Shown: one piece after another, positions 14,786-23,397 of the stretch
Layout of the letters: the number at the start of each line of letters is the position of its first letter
Numbering within the stretch: position 1 is the first letter of the stretch
Assembly: GCA_035687255.1 (NCBI GenBank)
Contig: DASRYI010000318.1
Location: 1 to 23,397, forward strand
Reading direction: 5' to 3'
Source: JAKEHA01 sp035687255
GTDB lineage: Bacteria > Krumholzibacteriota > Krumholzibacteriia > WVZY01 > JAKEHA01
Length of the DNA stretch: 23,397 nt
Notes under the pieces: model-generated
Databases searched by the model: none
The model's input: only the letters and a program-made list of their open reading frames with translations
Told to the model about the DNA's origin: nothing
Position numbers and translations under genes: made by a program

Positions 14786-15697
14786 ATGACGTACCTTCGC
14801 GACAAGAAGCAGGTCTCGCGCTATCTCGACCCCGCCACGGTCGGGAAGCTCCAGAATATGGAGCTCAAGGCGCGCCTCATCGTGGAAGGCTATATCGCCG
14901 GACTGCACCGCAGCCCCTACCACGGCTTCTCGGTGGAGTTTGCGGAATATCGCCCCTACATGCAGGGCGACAACATCAAGTCCATCGACTGGAAGGTCTA
15001 CGCCAAGACCGACCGCACCTACGTCAAAGTTTTCGAGGAAGAAACCAACCTCATCGCCAACGTGCTCCTGGACAAGAGCGGCTCGATGGGTTTTCCCGAG
15101 GGCGGCGTCACCAAGCTGGACTACGGTTGTATGCTGGCGGCCAGCCTCACTTACCTCATGAACCGCCAGCAGGACGCGGTGGGCATGTGCATCTTCGACG
15201 ACGCTGTGCGCCAGCTGATTCCGCACCGTTCGGTGCGCCGGCAGATGTTCCAGATTCTGAGCGCACTGGAAAACACGACGCCCGGTTCGAAGACCTCCAT
15301 CAGCCCCGCGCTGCACGAAATGGCGGAGCGCATGAGCCGGCGCGGTCTGGTGGTGCTGATTTCGGATCTCATGGATGATCCCGAAAAGATTCTGCTCGGC
15401 CTGAAGCACTTCCGCCACCGCGGCCACGAAGTGATTGTGTTCCACGTGCTCGATCCACGCGAGATGGATGTCGACTATAAGGAGGCGGTGGAGTTCGAGG
15501 ACATGGAGACGGGGCACAAGCTGCGCGTGGAGCCGCAATTTCTGCGCGAGCAGTTCCGCAGCGACGTGCGCGCATGGGTGGACAAACTCGAACGCGGCTG
15601 CCGCAACCACGCCATCGACTACCACCTGCTGCGCACCGACACCCCCTTCGACGCGGCGCTCACGGCCTATCTGGGCAAGCGCGCGAGGATGGGATGA
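14786..15697 (+). CDS. DUF58 domain protein (MoxR partner)
   Basis: A 303-residue soluble protein of the DUF58 family, usually encoded directly after moxR and before VWA-domain genes. The signature FAEYRPYMQGDNIKSIDWKVYAKTDRTYVKVFEEE lies at 52-86. The following VWA-like fold carries a MIDAS-type DKSGSM (96-101) that can bind a divalent metal, and a later VVLISDLMDD strand. Length is typical. There is no membrane helix. The start follows TATAAT by eight bases. The moxR gene that should precede it is more than 10 kb upstream on the same strand, so the operon appears to have been split. The BatA-like gene follows after a 149-base structured gap. The exact job is unproven; family members are thought to connect MoxR ATPases to membrane-bound VWA proteins. 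Confidence 0.93.
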   Translation: MTYLRDKKQVSRYLDPATVGKLQNMELKARLIVEGYIAGLHRSPYHGFSVEFAEYRPYMQGDNIKSIDWKVYAKTDRTYVKVFEEETNLIANVLLDKSGSMGFPEGGVTKLDYGCMLAASLTYLMNRQQDAVGMCIFDDAVRQLIPHRSVRRQMFQILSALENTTPGSKTSISPALHEMAERMSRRGLVVLISDLMDDPEKILLGLKHFRHRGHEVIVFHVLDPREMDVDYKEAVEFEDMETGHKLRVEPQFLREQFRSDVRAWVDKLERGCRNHAIDYHLLRTDTPFDAALTAYLGKRARMG

Positions 15698-15710
15698 GCG
15701 GGAATCTACT

Positions 15711-15816
15711 CCGCGCGGGTGGCGGCCAGCGGGGTCGCCCCGGAGGGCGAGCCACCGAGTGCGAAGGCGCGAATGGCGAGTCCGAGAGGGGCTGCTGGCC
15801 GACAGGACCCGCGCGG
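15711..15816 (+). other. Nested inverted repeats in the DUF58-VWA gap
   Basis: CCGCGCGGGT (15711-15720) pairs perfectly with ACCCGCGCGG (15807-15816). Inside it GGCCAGC (15724-15730) pairs with GCTGGCC (15794-15800), and TCGCCC-CGGA-GGGCGA (15735-15750) makes a six-pair hairpin. GGTGGC (15718-15723) can instead pair with GCCACC (15751-15756), stacking on that hairpin and breaking the outer stem. It could be a structured RNA, a processing or attenuation element, or a REP-like repeat. No T-run is present. Confidence 0.6.
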
Positions 15817-15846
15817 GCGGGTTGATCGCTCGATCCACGAGTAACT

Positions 15847-17928
15847 ATGGGTTTCCTCAACATTGCATTTCTCTTCGGTCTCGCTGCGGCCGCGGTGCCG
15901 GTGATCATTCACCTGCTCAACCGCCGGCGCGTCAAAAAGATCAAGTTTTCCTCCCTGGAGTTCTTGCAGGAAGTCAACCGGCAGCGCATGCGCCGGCTGA
16001 ATCTCAAGCGCTTCCTGATTCTCGCGCTGCGCACGCTGGCCGTGCTCATGATCGTAGTTGCGTTCGCGCGACCCACGCTGCGTTCGGGATTGTTATTTGC
16101 GGGCTCGGTGCCCAAGAACGTGGTCATCTGTCTGGACGCCAGCTACAGCATGGGGGTCAACCAGGAGACGGGCACAGCGTTCGATGCCGCGAAAAGAATT
16201 GCGAAGCAGATTGTCGATGAAGCCGCCAACAACGACGAGATCAACGTGGTGGTGTTTGCAAAGACGGCGGAGCCCGTGCTCGACAAGGGCACGCGCAACC
16301 GTGGCGTGGTGAAAGGTGCCATCGACCGCGCAACGCTCACCAACCAGACCACGTCGTTGCGCAGCGCGGTCGACCGCGCGCTGGCGTTGATCGGCGAGAG
16401 TGACGTGAAGGGCGGCGAGATCTACGTGGTCTCGGATTTCCGCTACAGCACTGACTCCACGCTGGTGGACGAAAAGAAAACCCCGGACGACGTCCGCATC
16501 TATTTCATTCCCGCGTACAAGGGCGATGCCGACAACGTCAGCATCGATCGCGTCGCGGTGCCGCGCAAACTGCTGCGAGCCGGTGAAGTGGTGAAGGTCG
16601 GCGTCACGGCCACCAACTATTCCAGACAGACGCCCGCCAATGTGTCGCTCGAGCTTTCGGTGGAGGGCGACCGCAAGGCCGAACAGGTGCTGGAGCTGGC
16701 GCCGGGGGCGACGCAGACGGTGACCTTTCCGCTTTCGCTGGCGAAGGCGGGGCAGTACCACGCGCGCGCGTCCAAAAATCACGATCGCTTGCCCATCGAC
16801 GACGACCGCTATTTTCTGATCGAAGTTTCCAACAGCATTCCGGTGACAGTGGTGGGCGGACGCCAGCTTCCATCCGGAAGTTCCGACACCTCAGCCCATC
16901 CAGGTTTCTACGTGGAGAAGGCCCTCAATCCGCGTGGCACGGCCGAGGGTGAATTCACGGTCACGTCGGTGGACGAGAAGGACGTCACGGCGTCGTCGTT
17001 GCCTGACAACGGTGTGGTGGTGTGGGTCTCACCGCAGGAGATGGAGCCGAGACGCATGGCGCTGCTCGAACGTCACGTGCGCCGCGGCGGTGGATTGATG
17101 GTGTTCCTGGGCGGCGCCAGCCGAATGGTGCTGGATGACCCCATGTTTCGCGCGCTCACCGGCATTCGCGGTGCTACCGAAAAGGAAGAGCAGCCCCAGT
17201 CGGCCTTCACCTCATTTGAGAAGCAGCACCCGGTGTTCAATCTGTTCACCAGGGACGAACTGGAATTGCTGTCGCGCGCGCGCGTCAATTCGTATGTGGC
17301 GGCGCGCGGCGTGTCGCCCGATTCGGTGATCGCATACGTGGGTGGGGGCGACCCCGCCGCGTGGGAATGCGTGCGCGGTCGCGGCCGGGTGCTGGTGCTG
17401 GCTGCCTCGCCCGATCTCGCGACGGGAGACATTCCGCTTTCACCCATGTTCCTTCCGCTCGTGCACACGTCGGTGACGTATCTTGCGACGTCGGGCGAAG
17501 CGCCCGGCGCAGAAGAGCACCTGGTGGGCGCGCCTCTCGAGTTCACCACCGGCCAGCGTATCCCCGACGAGTCGCAGCTGGTGGTGCACGATCCCTCCGG
17601 GACCGAAGAGAAACCGGTGGTCATCGACAACCCGGCAGGTGATCCGCTGGTGTCGGTGCAGGATCCCACCGCGGTGGGTTTCTATCGTCTGTATCGCGAC
17701 ACCACACTGGTAGCGCAGGAAGCCGTCAACGTGGATGCGCGCGAGTCGGATCTCACCTCCAGCAGCCTGCCGCGGAAGAATCCAAAGGCCGTCAGCGTGG
17801 TGGAAGCCGGACAGTCGTTCCGCTCCGACCTGCGCCAGGCGAAGGAAGGCCGCGAAGTGTTCGCGGTGTTTCTGATGATCGCCATCGCGGCACTGGTGGC
17901 GGAATCCGTTCTGGGCCGCAGAGCCTGA
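15847..17928 (+). CDS. BatA-like membrane protein with VWA domain
   Basis: A 693-residue inner-membrane protein. Residues 1-75 are the BatA/aerotolerance N-terminal domain: a first helix (FLFGLAAAAVPVIIHLLNRRR), a KIKFSSLEFLQ stretch and a second helix (about 55-74). A VWA domain follows (about 90-250) with the metal site DASYSM (97-102). Residues about 250-650 hold beta-sandwich segments and a stretch resembling the glutamine-amidotransferase-like fold often found here (VVVWVSPQEMEPRRMALLERHVRRGGGLMVFLGG). A last helix lies at about 670-687. The ATG at 15847 gives the standard family start MGFLNIAFLFGL but has no clear ribosome site. With MoxR and DUF58 it would make up the usual three-part system, in which this protein is the membrane anchor and ligand-binding part. 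Confidence 0.92.
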   Translation: MGFLNIAFLFGLAAAAVPVIIHLLNRRRVKKIKFSSLEFLQEVNRQRMRRLNLKRFLILALRTLAVLMIVVAFARPTLRSGLLFAGSVPKNVVICLDASYSMGVNQETGTAFDAAKRIAKQIVDEAANNDEINVVVFAKTAEPVLDKGTRNRGVVKGAIDRATLTNQTTSLRSAVDRALALIGESDVKGGEIYVVSDFRYSTDSTLVDEKKTPDDVRIYFIPAYKGDADNVSIDRVAVPRKLLRAGEVVKVGVTATNYSRQTPANVSLELSVEGDRKAEQVLELAPGATQTVTFPLSLAKAGQYHARASKNHDRLPIDDDRYFLIEVSNSIPVTVVGGRQLPSGSSDTSAHPGFYVEKALNPRGTAEGEFTVTSVDEKDVTASSLPDNGVVVWVSPQEMEPRRMALLERHVRRGGGLMVFLGGASRMVLDDPMFRALTGIRGATEKEEQPQSAFTSFEKQHPVFNLFTRDELELLSRARVNSYVAARGVSPDSVIAYVGGGDPAAWECVRGRGRVLVLAASPDLATGDIPLSPMFLPLVHTSVTYLATSGEAPGAEEHLVGAPLEFTTGQRIPDESQLVVHDPSGTEEKPVVIDNPAGDPLVSVQDPTAVGFYRLYRDTTLVAQEAVNVDARESDLTSSSLPRKNPKAVSVVEAGQSFRSDLRQAKEGREVFAVFLMIAIAALVAESVLGRRA

Positions 17929-17943
17929 TTCCCGTCGTTGTAG

Positions 17944-18048
17944 CCCCTCACGGCCAAGCGGATATACGACGAACTGCTCAACTCGACCCAGCAACAGGAC
18001 GTCCATGAGTACGTCATCAAAGCGACGGTGACGACCCCGGCCCCCTGA
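17944..18048 (+). pseudogene. Possible remnant of a coding sequence
   Basis: Between the VWA gene and mfd a 34-codon frame reads AKRIYDELLNSTQQQDVH, then EYVIKATVTTPAP and a stop. About 25 of 30 codons end in G or C, as in the real genes around it. There is no start codon or ribosome site, and a stop (17941-17943) closes it upstream. It could be the tail of a deleted gene. I cannot assign a family. Confidence 0.3.
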
Positions 18049-18067
18049 ACTTGCGGCGCGTCACATG

Positions 18068-18076
18068 TGTTAGTAT
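18068..18076 (+). promoter_or_regulatory. Putative extended -10 for mfd
   Basis: TGT directly followed by TAGTAT makes an extended -10. There is no good -35 at standard distance. Transcription would begin near 18083, which would exclude the GTG at 18077 as start and favour a later one. Confidence 0.35.
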
Positions 18077-21000
18077 GTGTTCCGGAGACGACGACGGAGC
18101 GATTGTTTCCTCGCCCGTTGCGATATTTTGATCGAACAGGTCCGCCGTCTGCCGCTGACTCACTCGCTACGCGCCGCCATCGAGGAGGCGTCGAGGGCGG
18201 CGCGTGCCCTTTCCGAAGCCGAGGCGGGCCGCGCCATCGACAAACCGCGCGGCACCTACGCCGATAAACTCGAAGCCCGACACCGCGTTCACCTGAGCGG
18301 CCTCAAGGGGTCGTCCAGCGTCTTTCTGGCGGAAGCCATCCGCCAGTCGCTCAATCGCAGCGTCCTCCTGGTCTATCCCGACGAAGAATCGGCGCAGGAT
18401 GCGGCCAGCGATCTTCGCACCGTGTCCACGGGACACGTGGTGCACTTTCCCGAGCGCACGCTGGCGCCGCATCGCTTCGAACTGCGCGAAAACCTGGTGG
18501 CGGGCGGCGACCGCAACGAGAGCCTGCTCACCATCTTGAACGGCGGCGCCGACGTGGTGGTGACCAGCGTGCTCGGCCTGCTGGAAAAGACCATCACCAC
18601 CCAATCCCTTTCCGCACACCGGCGCACGCTCTCGCAGGGCGATACCGTCGATCTCGACATGCTGCGCGAGCACTTCGTCGACATGGGTTACGACGCGGTG
18701 TCGGTGGTGGAGGAAGCAGGACAGTTTGCTGTGCGCGGCTCGATTCTCGACGTGTTCGATCCGGCGTGGGACTACCCGGCACGCGTCGAACTGGAAGACG
18801 ACGAGATCGTCTCCATCCGCAGTTTCGATCTCGACACCCAGCGTTCGGTGGAAGCGTTGCAGACGTGCACGGTGCTGCCCGCATCGTCCACACCCATCGA
18901 CGAAGCAGGGGGCGCGCACCTGCGCGCATTCCTGAAGGAACGCGGTTTCGACGATGACCTCATCGAACGCATCGCCGACGAAGCCGAACATTCGCGCTCG
19001 TCGTACGTGTGGCGACGCTACGCACCCGCCCTGGGGATGACCGGCGCGCTGCTCGACTTTTTCCCGGAACCGCCGGTCGTGTGGTTCGTGGGTGGCGAAG
19101 CCATCAACCGCGCGCTTGCCTCCATGGCGACCCATTTTGCGCGCGTCGCACAACGCGCCGAGGATGAATTCCCCGCACTGGCGCTGGAAGATTACGTGCA
19201 CGGCATCGACCACGTGCGCGTCCACGGCGCTCCGGTGGTGATCGAATGGGCCCTCTCCGACAGCGCCATCGCGGCCTCTCCGTCCGACGTCGAGAGTGAC
19301 GGCATTCCGCCCGCCCGCGACGACGAAACCGCACTCAAATTTCTGGTCTCCGAACATCCCAGCGTGGTGGGCAAGCTCGACCCGCTGATCGGCCGTATCA
19401 AGACGCTGCGCGCGCGCCACGTGGACGTGCTGATCTACTCGGAAACTCCCACGCAGCGCGAACGCCTGGCCGACCTTCTGGGTGACGATGAAGCGCTGGT
19501 GCATCTCCCGGTGGGATGGATTGCGAGCGGCTTCATCTGGGAGCAGGCGAGCATCGCCATTCTCACCGACCACCAGATTTTCAACCGCATGCTGGCGCGT
19601 CCGAAGAAACGGCGCGCCAAACGCCGCACAGCGACTCTGAAACAGGAGGCGCTCCAGAGCGGCGATTACGTGGTGCACGTGGAGTACGGGATCGGCCGCT
19701 TTGTCGGACTGGAAAAGATCGGTGCGGATGGAACGGAAACCGAATGCCTGGCCATCCGCTTCGACGGCGACGATCGCATCTTTGTTCCCCTCGACCAGAT
19801 GCAACTGGTCGAGAAGTACGTGGGCCGCGAGGGCGTGATTCCCCGGCTCGACAAGCTGGGCGGCACGCGCTGGGAGAACACCAAGGCGAAGGCGCGCAAG
19901 GCCATCGAGGACATCGCGCGCGATCTGCTGCACGTGTACGCGCAGCGCGAAATCGCGCGTGCCCACGCCTTCGGCCCCGATACCGCATGGCAGCGCGAAC
20001 TCGAAGCGTCTTTCCCCTACGAAGAAACGCCGCACCAGATCAGCGTCACGCGCGAAATCAAGGACGACCTCGAAACCGACCAGCCCATGGAGCGGCTGGT
20101 GTGCGGAGATGTGGGCTTCGGCAAGACCGAGGTGGCGATCCGGGCGGCCTTCAAGGCGGTCACGGGTGGAAAGCAGGTCGCGGTGCTGGTGCCGACCACG
20201 CTGCTCGCTTTCCAGCACGAGCGCACCTTCAAAGAACGCATGCAGGGATTCCCGGTGCGCATCGCCATGCTTTCGCGCTTTGTGTCACCGTCGGAACAGA
20301 AGAAGGTGCTGGAAGGCGTGCGCGACGGCACCGTCGATCTGGTCATCGGCACGCATCGCCTGCTCTCCAAAGACCTCATGTTCAAGGACCTCGGTCTGTT
20401 GATCGTGGACGAAGAACACCGCTTCGGCGTGAAGCACAAGGAGCGCCTGAAACAGATCGCGCAGTCGGTGCACGTGCTGACACTCACCGCCACGCCGATT
20501 CCGCGCACGCTGTACATGTCGCTCTCGGGGCTGCGCAAGATTTCGCTCATCGAAACACCGCCGCGCAACCGCCACCCGGTGAAGACCGAGGTCACCGCCT
20601 TCGATGAGACCACCATCCACGATGCCATCTCCGAGGAGATCTCGCGCGACGGCCAGGTATTCTTCGTGCACAACCGCGTGCAGTCGATCCACTCCATGAA
20701 GCAATTCCTGGAGCGGCTGGTGCCGGGTGTGCGCTTCGGCGTGGCGCACGGCCAGATGGGGGAGAACGAACTGGAAGACGTGGTGCTGGCGTTCATCGAC
20801 CGCAAGTACGACGTGCTGATTTCCACCATGATCATCGAGTCGGGTCTCGACATTCCCAACGTGAACACGCTGATCGTGAACCGCGCCGACCGCTTCGGAC
20901 TGGCGCAGCTCTATCAGTTGCGCGGACGCGTGGGCCGGCGTGAGCGTCAGGCGTACGCGTATTTCCTGGTGCCGCGGCAGATTTCGCTCACACCCGCCGC

Positions 21001-21760
21001 CATGAAGCGCCTGCAGGCGATGGAAGAATTCGAAGAACTGGGAAGCGGCTATCGTCTCGCCATGCGCGATCTGGAGATTCGTGGCGCCGGCAATGTGCTG
21101 GGCGTCGAGCAGCACGGCCACGTGGCGGCGGTGGGTTTCGAACTGTACACGCGCATGCTCAAGGAAACCGTCGACCAGCTGCGGGGCGCCCCGCAGAATG
21201 AGGTCCCGCCGTGCCGCGTGGAAGCGCCCTACAGCTGCTTCATCCCCGACCGCTACGTGCCCGACGCCGACGAACGCATGCTCATCTACAAGCGCATCGC
21301 CCACATGAGCGAGCCCGCGCAGGTGCAGGCGCTGGAAGACGAACTCAAGGACCGCTTCGGAGAGATTCCGCGCCCCGCCCGCGACCTCATCGAGCTGGCG
21401 CGCATCAAGCTGGAAGCACAGGCGTTAGGCGTTCTCATGGTCCACATGAGGGATCCCAACAGCGGCCGGACTTCCGCCCGGACGCAAGGCGGTGCTGTGG
21501 GGCGCGGTGCATTCTCCCGGGATCCGGGGACCCTCCCCGCCGGCGAGGCCACCCTGGAATTCGCGCCCGGAAAGGCCCTGACGCCCCAGGCCTGTGCGCG
21601 ACTTTCTGAAACTTTCGGGCGCCGGATTTTGTTTAAGTCCGGGAAGTCGTTTGCCGTGAATCTTCGCGGCCAGCCGCCCGAGCGGGTGCTTGACGATGTG
21701 AATAACCTGTTGCAAGTTGCCCGCTTCGCAAGTAAAATCAACGCTTTACCAAGACGATAG
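18077..21760 (+). CDS. mfd: Transcription-repair coupling factor Mfd
   Basis: A large cytoplasmic DNA translocase that removes RNA polymerase stalled at DNA damage and recruits UvrA. Up to 1,227 residues (about 1,150 in E. coli). The UvrB-homology part is near 70-260 (LDMLREHFVDMGYD, SILDVFDPAWDYP). The CarD-like RNA-polymerase-interacting domain is near 525-590 (SGDYVVHVEYGIGRFVGLEKI). The RecG-like motor has Walker A GDVGFGKT (677-684), DEEH (778-781), TATPIPRTLYMSLSGLR and LRGRVGRRERQAYAY. The C-terminal TRCF domain begins near 1043. The start is uncertain: the longest frame begins at GTG 18077 with an Arg-rich unfamiliar stretch; TTG 18128 (LIEQVRRLPLTHSL) gives a more family-like beginning. 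Neither has a clear ribosome site. The C-terminal domain carries a Gly/Arg/Ser-rich insertion (about 1130-1160) not typical of the family. Confidence 0.96.
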   Translation: MFRRRRRSDCFLARCDILIEQVRRLPLTHSLRAAIEEASRAARALSEAEAGRAIDKPRGTYADKLEARHRVHLSGLKGSSSVFLAEAIRQSLNRSVLLVYPDEESAQDAASDLRTVSTGHVVHFPERTLAPHRFELRENLVAGGDRNESLLTILNGGADVVVTSVLGLLEKTITTQSLSAHRRTLSQGDTVDLDMLREHFVDMGYDAVSVVEEAGQFAVRGSILDVFDPAWDYPARVELEDDEIVSIRSFDLDTQRSVEALQTCTVLPASSTPIDEAGGAHLRAFLKERGFDDDLIERIADEAEHSRSSYVWRRYAPALGMTGALLDFFPEPPVVWFVGGEAINRALASMATHFARVAQRAEDEFPALALEDYVHGIDHVRVHGAPVVIEWALSDSAIAASPSDVESDGIPPARDDETALKFLVSEHPSVVGKLDPLIGRIKTLRARHVDVLIYSETPTQRERLADLLGDDEALVHLPVGWIASGFIWEQASIAILTDHQIFNRMLARPKKRRAKRRTATLKQEALQSGDYVVHVEYGIGRFVGLEKIGADGTETECLAIRFDGDDRIFVPLDQMQLVEKYVGREGVIPRLDKLGGTRWENTKAKARKAIEDIARDLLHVYAQREIARAHAFGPDTAWQRELEASFPYEETPHQISVTREIKDDLETDQPMERLVCGDVGFGKTEVAIRAAFKAVTGGKQVAVLVPTTLLAFQHERTFKERMQGFPVRIAMLSRFVSPSEQKKVLEGVRDGTVDLVIGTHRLLSKDLMFKDLGLLIVDEEHRFGVKHKERLKQIAQSVHVLTLTATPIPRTLYMSLSGLRKISLIETPPRNRHPVKTEVTAFDETTIHDAISEEISRDGQVFFVHNRVQSIHSMKQFLERLVPGVRFGVAHGQMGENELEDVVLAFIDRKYDVLISTMIIESGLDIPNVNTLIVNRADRFGLAQLYQLRGRVGRRERQAYAYFLVPRQISLTPAAMKRLQAMEEFEELGSGYRLAMRDLEIRGAGNVLGVEQHGHVAAVGFELYTRMLKETVDQLRGAPQNEVPPCRVEAPYSCFIPDRYVPDADERMLIYKRIAHMSEPAQVQALEDELKDRFGEIPRPARDLIELARIKLEAQALGVLMVHMRDPNSGRTSARTQGGAVGRGAFSRDPGTLPAGEATLEFAPGKALTPQACARLSETFGRRILFKSGKSFAVNLRGQPPERVLDDVNNLLQVARFASKINALPRR
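21710..21738 (+). promoter_or_regulatory. Promoter of the parvulin lipoprotein gene inside the mfd 3' end
   Basis: TTGCAA (21710-21715) and TAAAAT (21733-21738) are 17 bases apart, within the last codons of mfd. Transcription would start near 21745, giving a leader of about 80 bases to the ATG at 21825. Confidence 0.55.
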
Positions 21761-21824
21761 GGCTCGCCCTCTGGCACTGTTTCCCCCGTCCCGATCTTGC
21801 GGTTCGGAAAGGAGTCTCGTCCGA

Positions 21825-23397
21825 TGAGGATAGTTCGTTTGTGGCTTGGACCGGTGGCAATTGCGTCGATCGCGTCGATCGCGCTGACCGGGTGTTCCAA
21901 GCGGGATGATTTGAAGCTGGCGGAGATCAAGGACCGCGTCATCACGGTCCACGATTTCGAGGACGCGTATGCCAGAGTGAAGGCAGAGTACCTGCCCAAG
22001 ACGAAGGGTGACGAGGCCAAGAAGGACTTCCTCAACACCATGATCGACCGCGACGTGATGGCCGTGAAGGCGGACGAGCTCGGTTACGACAAGGATCCGT
22101 CGGTGGCCCAGGGAATGGAAGCGTTCCGCCGCATGACAGACCAGGTGGCGTTCCTGCGCAAGCAGGTCGGCGACATCAAGGTGTCGGATGACGACGTGAA
22201 GAAGTACTACGAGAAGCTGGGCACGTCCGTGAATTTCAAACGGATCCTGTGTGACCGGGAAGAGCAGGCGCAGGAGGCGTACCAGAAGCTGAAGAGCGGC
22301 GAGGACTTTACCAGCGTGCTCGAGCAGTATTCCAAAGCGGAAGACGCCAAAGACGGCGGCACGGTGACCACGGCGGGCTTCGGTCTGTTGCTGCCCGAAA
22401 TAGAGCCCCCCGTATTCGCCCTCCCGGTGGGCGGCTACACCGAGCCCATCTTTACCCCGCAGGGCTGGGTCATCATCCAGGTGATCAAGATCGACAAGGC
22501 GGGCAAAAAGCCCGGCCCCCTGGATGAAAACATGGACCGCATCCGGACGCAGATCAAGAACCAGCGCGAGACGATTGCCATCAATAAGTTCACGGAAAAG
22601 CTGCGTGAGAAGTACGGTGTCACGTGGAACTACGACAACATGGAGATCATCTATAACGCGCTGCCGCCCGACCGGCCCATTGAGCAGGCGGGAAGCCGCG
22701 ACCAGGAAGTCTACCCGCTGCTCTACTTCGACGCCGGCGACCTCGACAAGCCCGTGGTGTCGTATCCGGGGCGCACCATCACCATCAAGGACTTCTCGGA
22801 TCTGTACGACCGCGCGTCGTTCTACAGCCGTCCGCGCAAACAGATGCGTCTGGGTGGAATTCGCGGGTTCCTTACCACCAACATCATGAACGACATCTCC
22901 AACGACGCCGTGGCGAAGTCGAACATCGAGGACGATCCCGACGTGAAGGCGTTGCTCCAGGACAAGAAGGACGAGTTGATGACCAATCTGATGTACGAGG
23001 ATCTGGTCAACAAGAAGACCGTCGTAACCTTCGACCGCCTGCAGGCCTACTACAACGACAACAAAGCTGCCCTGCGCCAGCCCGAGCAGCGCAACTTCGG
23101 TGTGGTGCTGTGCGGTGATCAGGACACCGCACTGCGTGCCCAGGAAAAGATGCTGGCGGGCCAGTCGATCGCGGCCATCGCGTCCGAGTATTCGACCGAC
23201 GGCGAAACCCTGGAAAAACGGGGACAGACGGGCCTGATTATTCACGGCGCGCGTCCGGACCTGGACGAAGTAGGCTTCAACATGAAGCGCGTCGGTGAGG
23301 TGAGCACGCCCTTCCAGACGGACAAGGGCTGGATGGTGATCAAACTCCTGGAACAGCAACCGGAACGCCAGTTCACCTTTGATGAAGCCCGCGACCG
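21825..23397 (+). CDS. Peptidyl-prolyl isomerase lipoprotein with two parvulin domains (3' truncated)
   Basis: The frame is open to the end of the window (524 codons), so the gene is cut off. It begins MRIVRLWLGPVAIASIASIALTGCSKRDD, a lipoprotein signal with lipobox LTGC, so the mature protein is attached to a membrane through its Cys. A SurA/PpiC-like N-terminal helical segment (about 30-130) is followed by a first parvulin domain (about 135-235: NFKRILCDREEQAQEAYQKLKSGEDF...GWVIIQVIKID). After a linker comes a second, more diverged parvulin domain (about 420-515: RNFGVVLCGDQDTALRAQEKMLAGQS...GWMVIKLLEQ). Such proteins help exported and outer-membrane proteins fold. AAAGGAG nine bases before the ATG fixes the start. 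It follows mfd by 64 bases and has its own promoter. Confidence 0.92.

Noticed and set aside
15694..15825. 43-codon frame overlapping the DUF58 stop (ATGA)
   Set aside because: The overlap looks like coupling, but the product is Gly/Arg/Pro-rich low complexity and the DNA is fully explained by nested inverted repeats.
18167..20218. Long minus-strand open frame (683 codons)
   Set aside because: It is antisense to mfd, whose domains are complete in the plus frame. The translation has the repetitive His/Arg composition of a shadow.
21746..23359. Long minus-strand open frame (537 codons)
   Set aside because: It lies opposite the parvulin lipoprotein gene, which has a lipobox, ribosome site and two recognisable domains. 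The antisense product is His/Arg/Val-rich with no family features, typical of shadow frames in GC-rich DNA.
1..23397. CRISPR arrays, tRNA or rRNA genes, transposases and integrases
   Set aside because: None was seen. The only regular repeats are the coding repeats at 8961-10260, and no frame resembles a recombinase.

Overview
The window is a piece of a GC-rich bacterial chromosome. Sampled housekeeping stretches are near 70% GC (43 of 60 bases at 3301-3360). Two large exported proteins end in the PNPF...TRKM-type C-terminal domain (FlgD-Ig-like, often annotated as type IX sorting). Together with a TolB/TPR-coupled Ser/Thr kinase and DNRLRE-like and beta-propeller surface proteins, this points to an uncultured member of the FCB superphylum, such as Candidatus Eisenbacteria or a relative. 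That placement is inference from protein style; there is no rRNA or tRNA here to prove it.

Layout. Bases 1-839 hold the 3' end of a PLP-dependent aminotransferase. A kinase-TolB-TPR sensor gene (882-3023, minus) converges on it and diverges from moxR (3157-4149). Bases 4153-8495 form an accessory block of lower GC (29/60 at 5221-5280, 31/60 at 5581-5640). It encodes three exported proteins in a row: a Cys-rich small protein, a subtilisin/beta-helix/sorting-domain protease, and a DNRLRE-like protein. This block lies between two direct copies of the last 169 bp of moxR (3984-4152 and 8496-8664, 4 mismatches). It therefore looks like a 4,512-bp unit that integrated at, and rebuilt, the 3' end of moxR. 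A long imperfect hairpin (4164-4312) sits just inside the left copy.

Bases 8889-11297 encode an exported protein with eight ~54-residue propeller-like repeats. Converging on it is an MgtE-type Mg2+ channel (11338-12666, minus). Then come a hexapeptide acyltransferase, an ATGA-overlapped stand-alone GT4-type N-terminal domain, and an exported PDZ-thioredoxin protein. From 14786 the window returns to the moxR theme with DUF58 and BatA-like VWA genes, usual operon partners of moxR that are here more than 10 kb away. Then mfd (transcription-repair coupling) and the start of a lipoprotein with two parvulin domains.

How they fit together. MoxR, DUF58 and VWA would form one chaperone/metal-site-type system now split by inserted surface-protein and envelope genes. 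The parvulin lipoprotein, PDZ-thioredoxin protein and the sorted surface proteins all act outside the cytoplasm. Promoters can be read at several places. At least two starts (kinase at 3023, acyltransferase at 12769) lie exactly where a leaderless transcript would begin. No CRISPR, tRNA, rRNA, transposase or integrase was seen.
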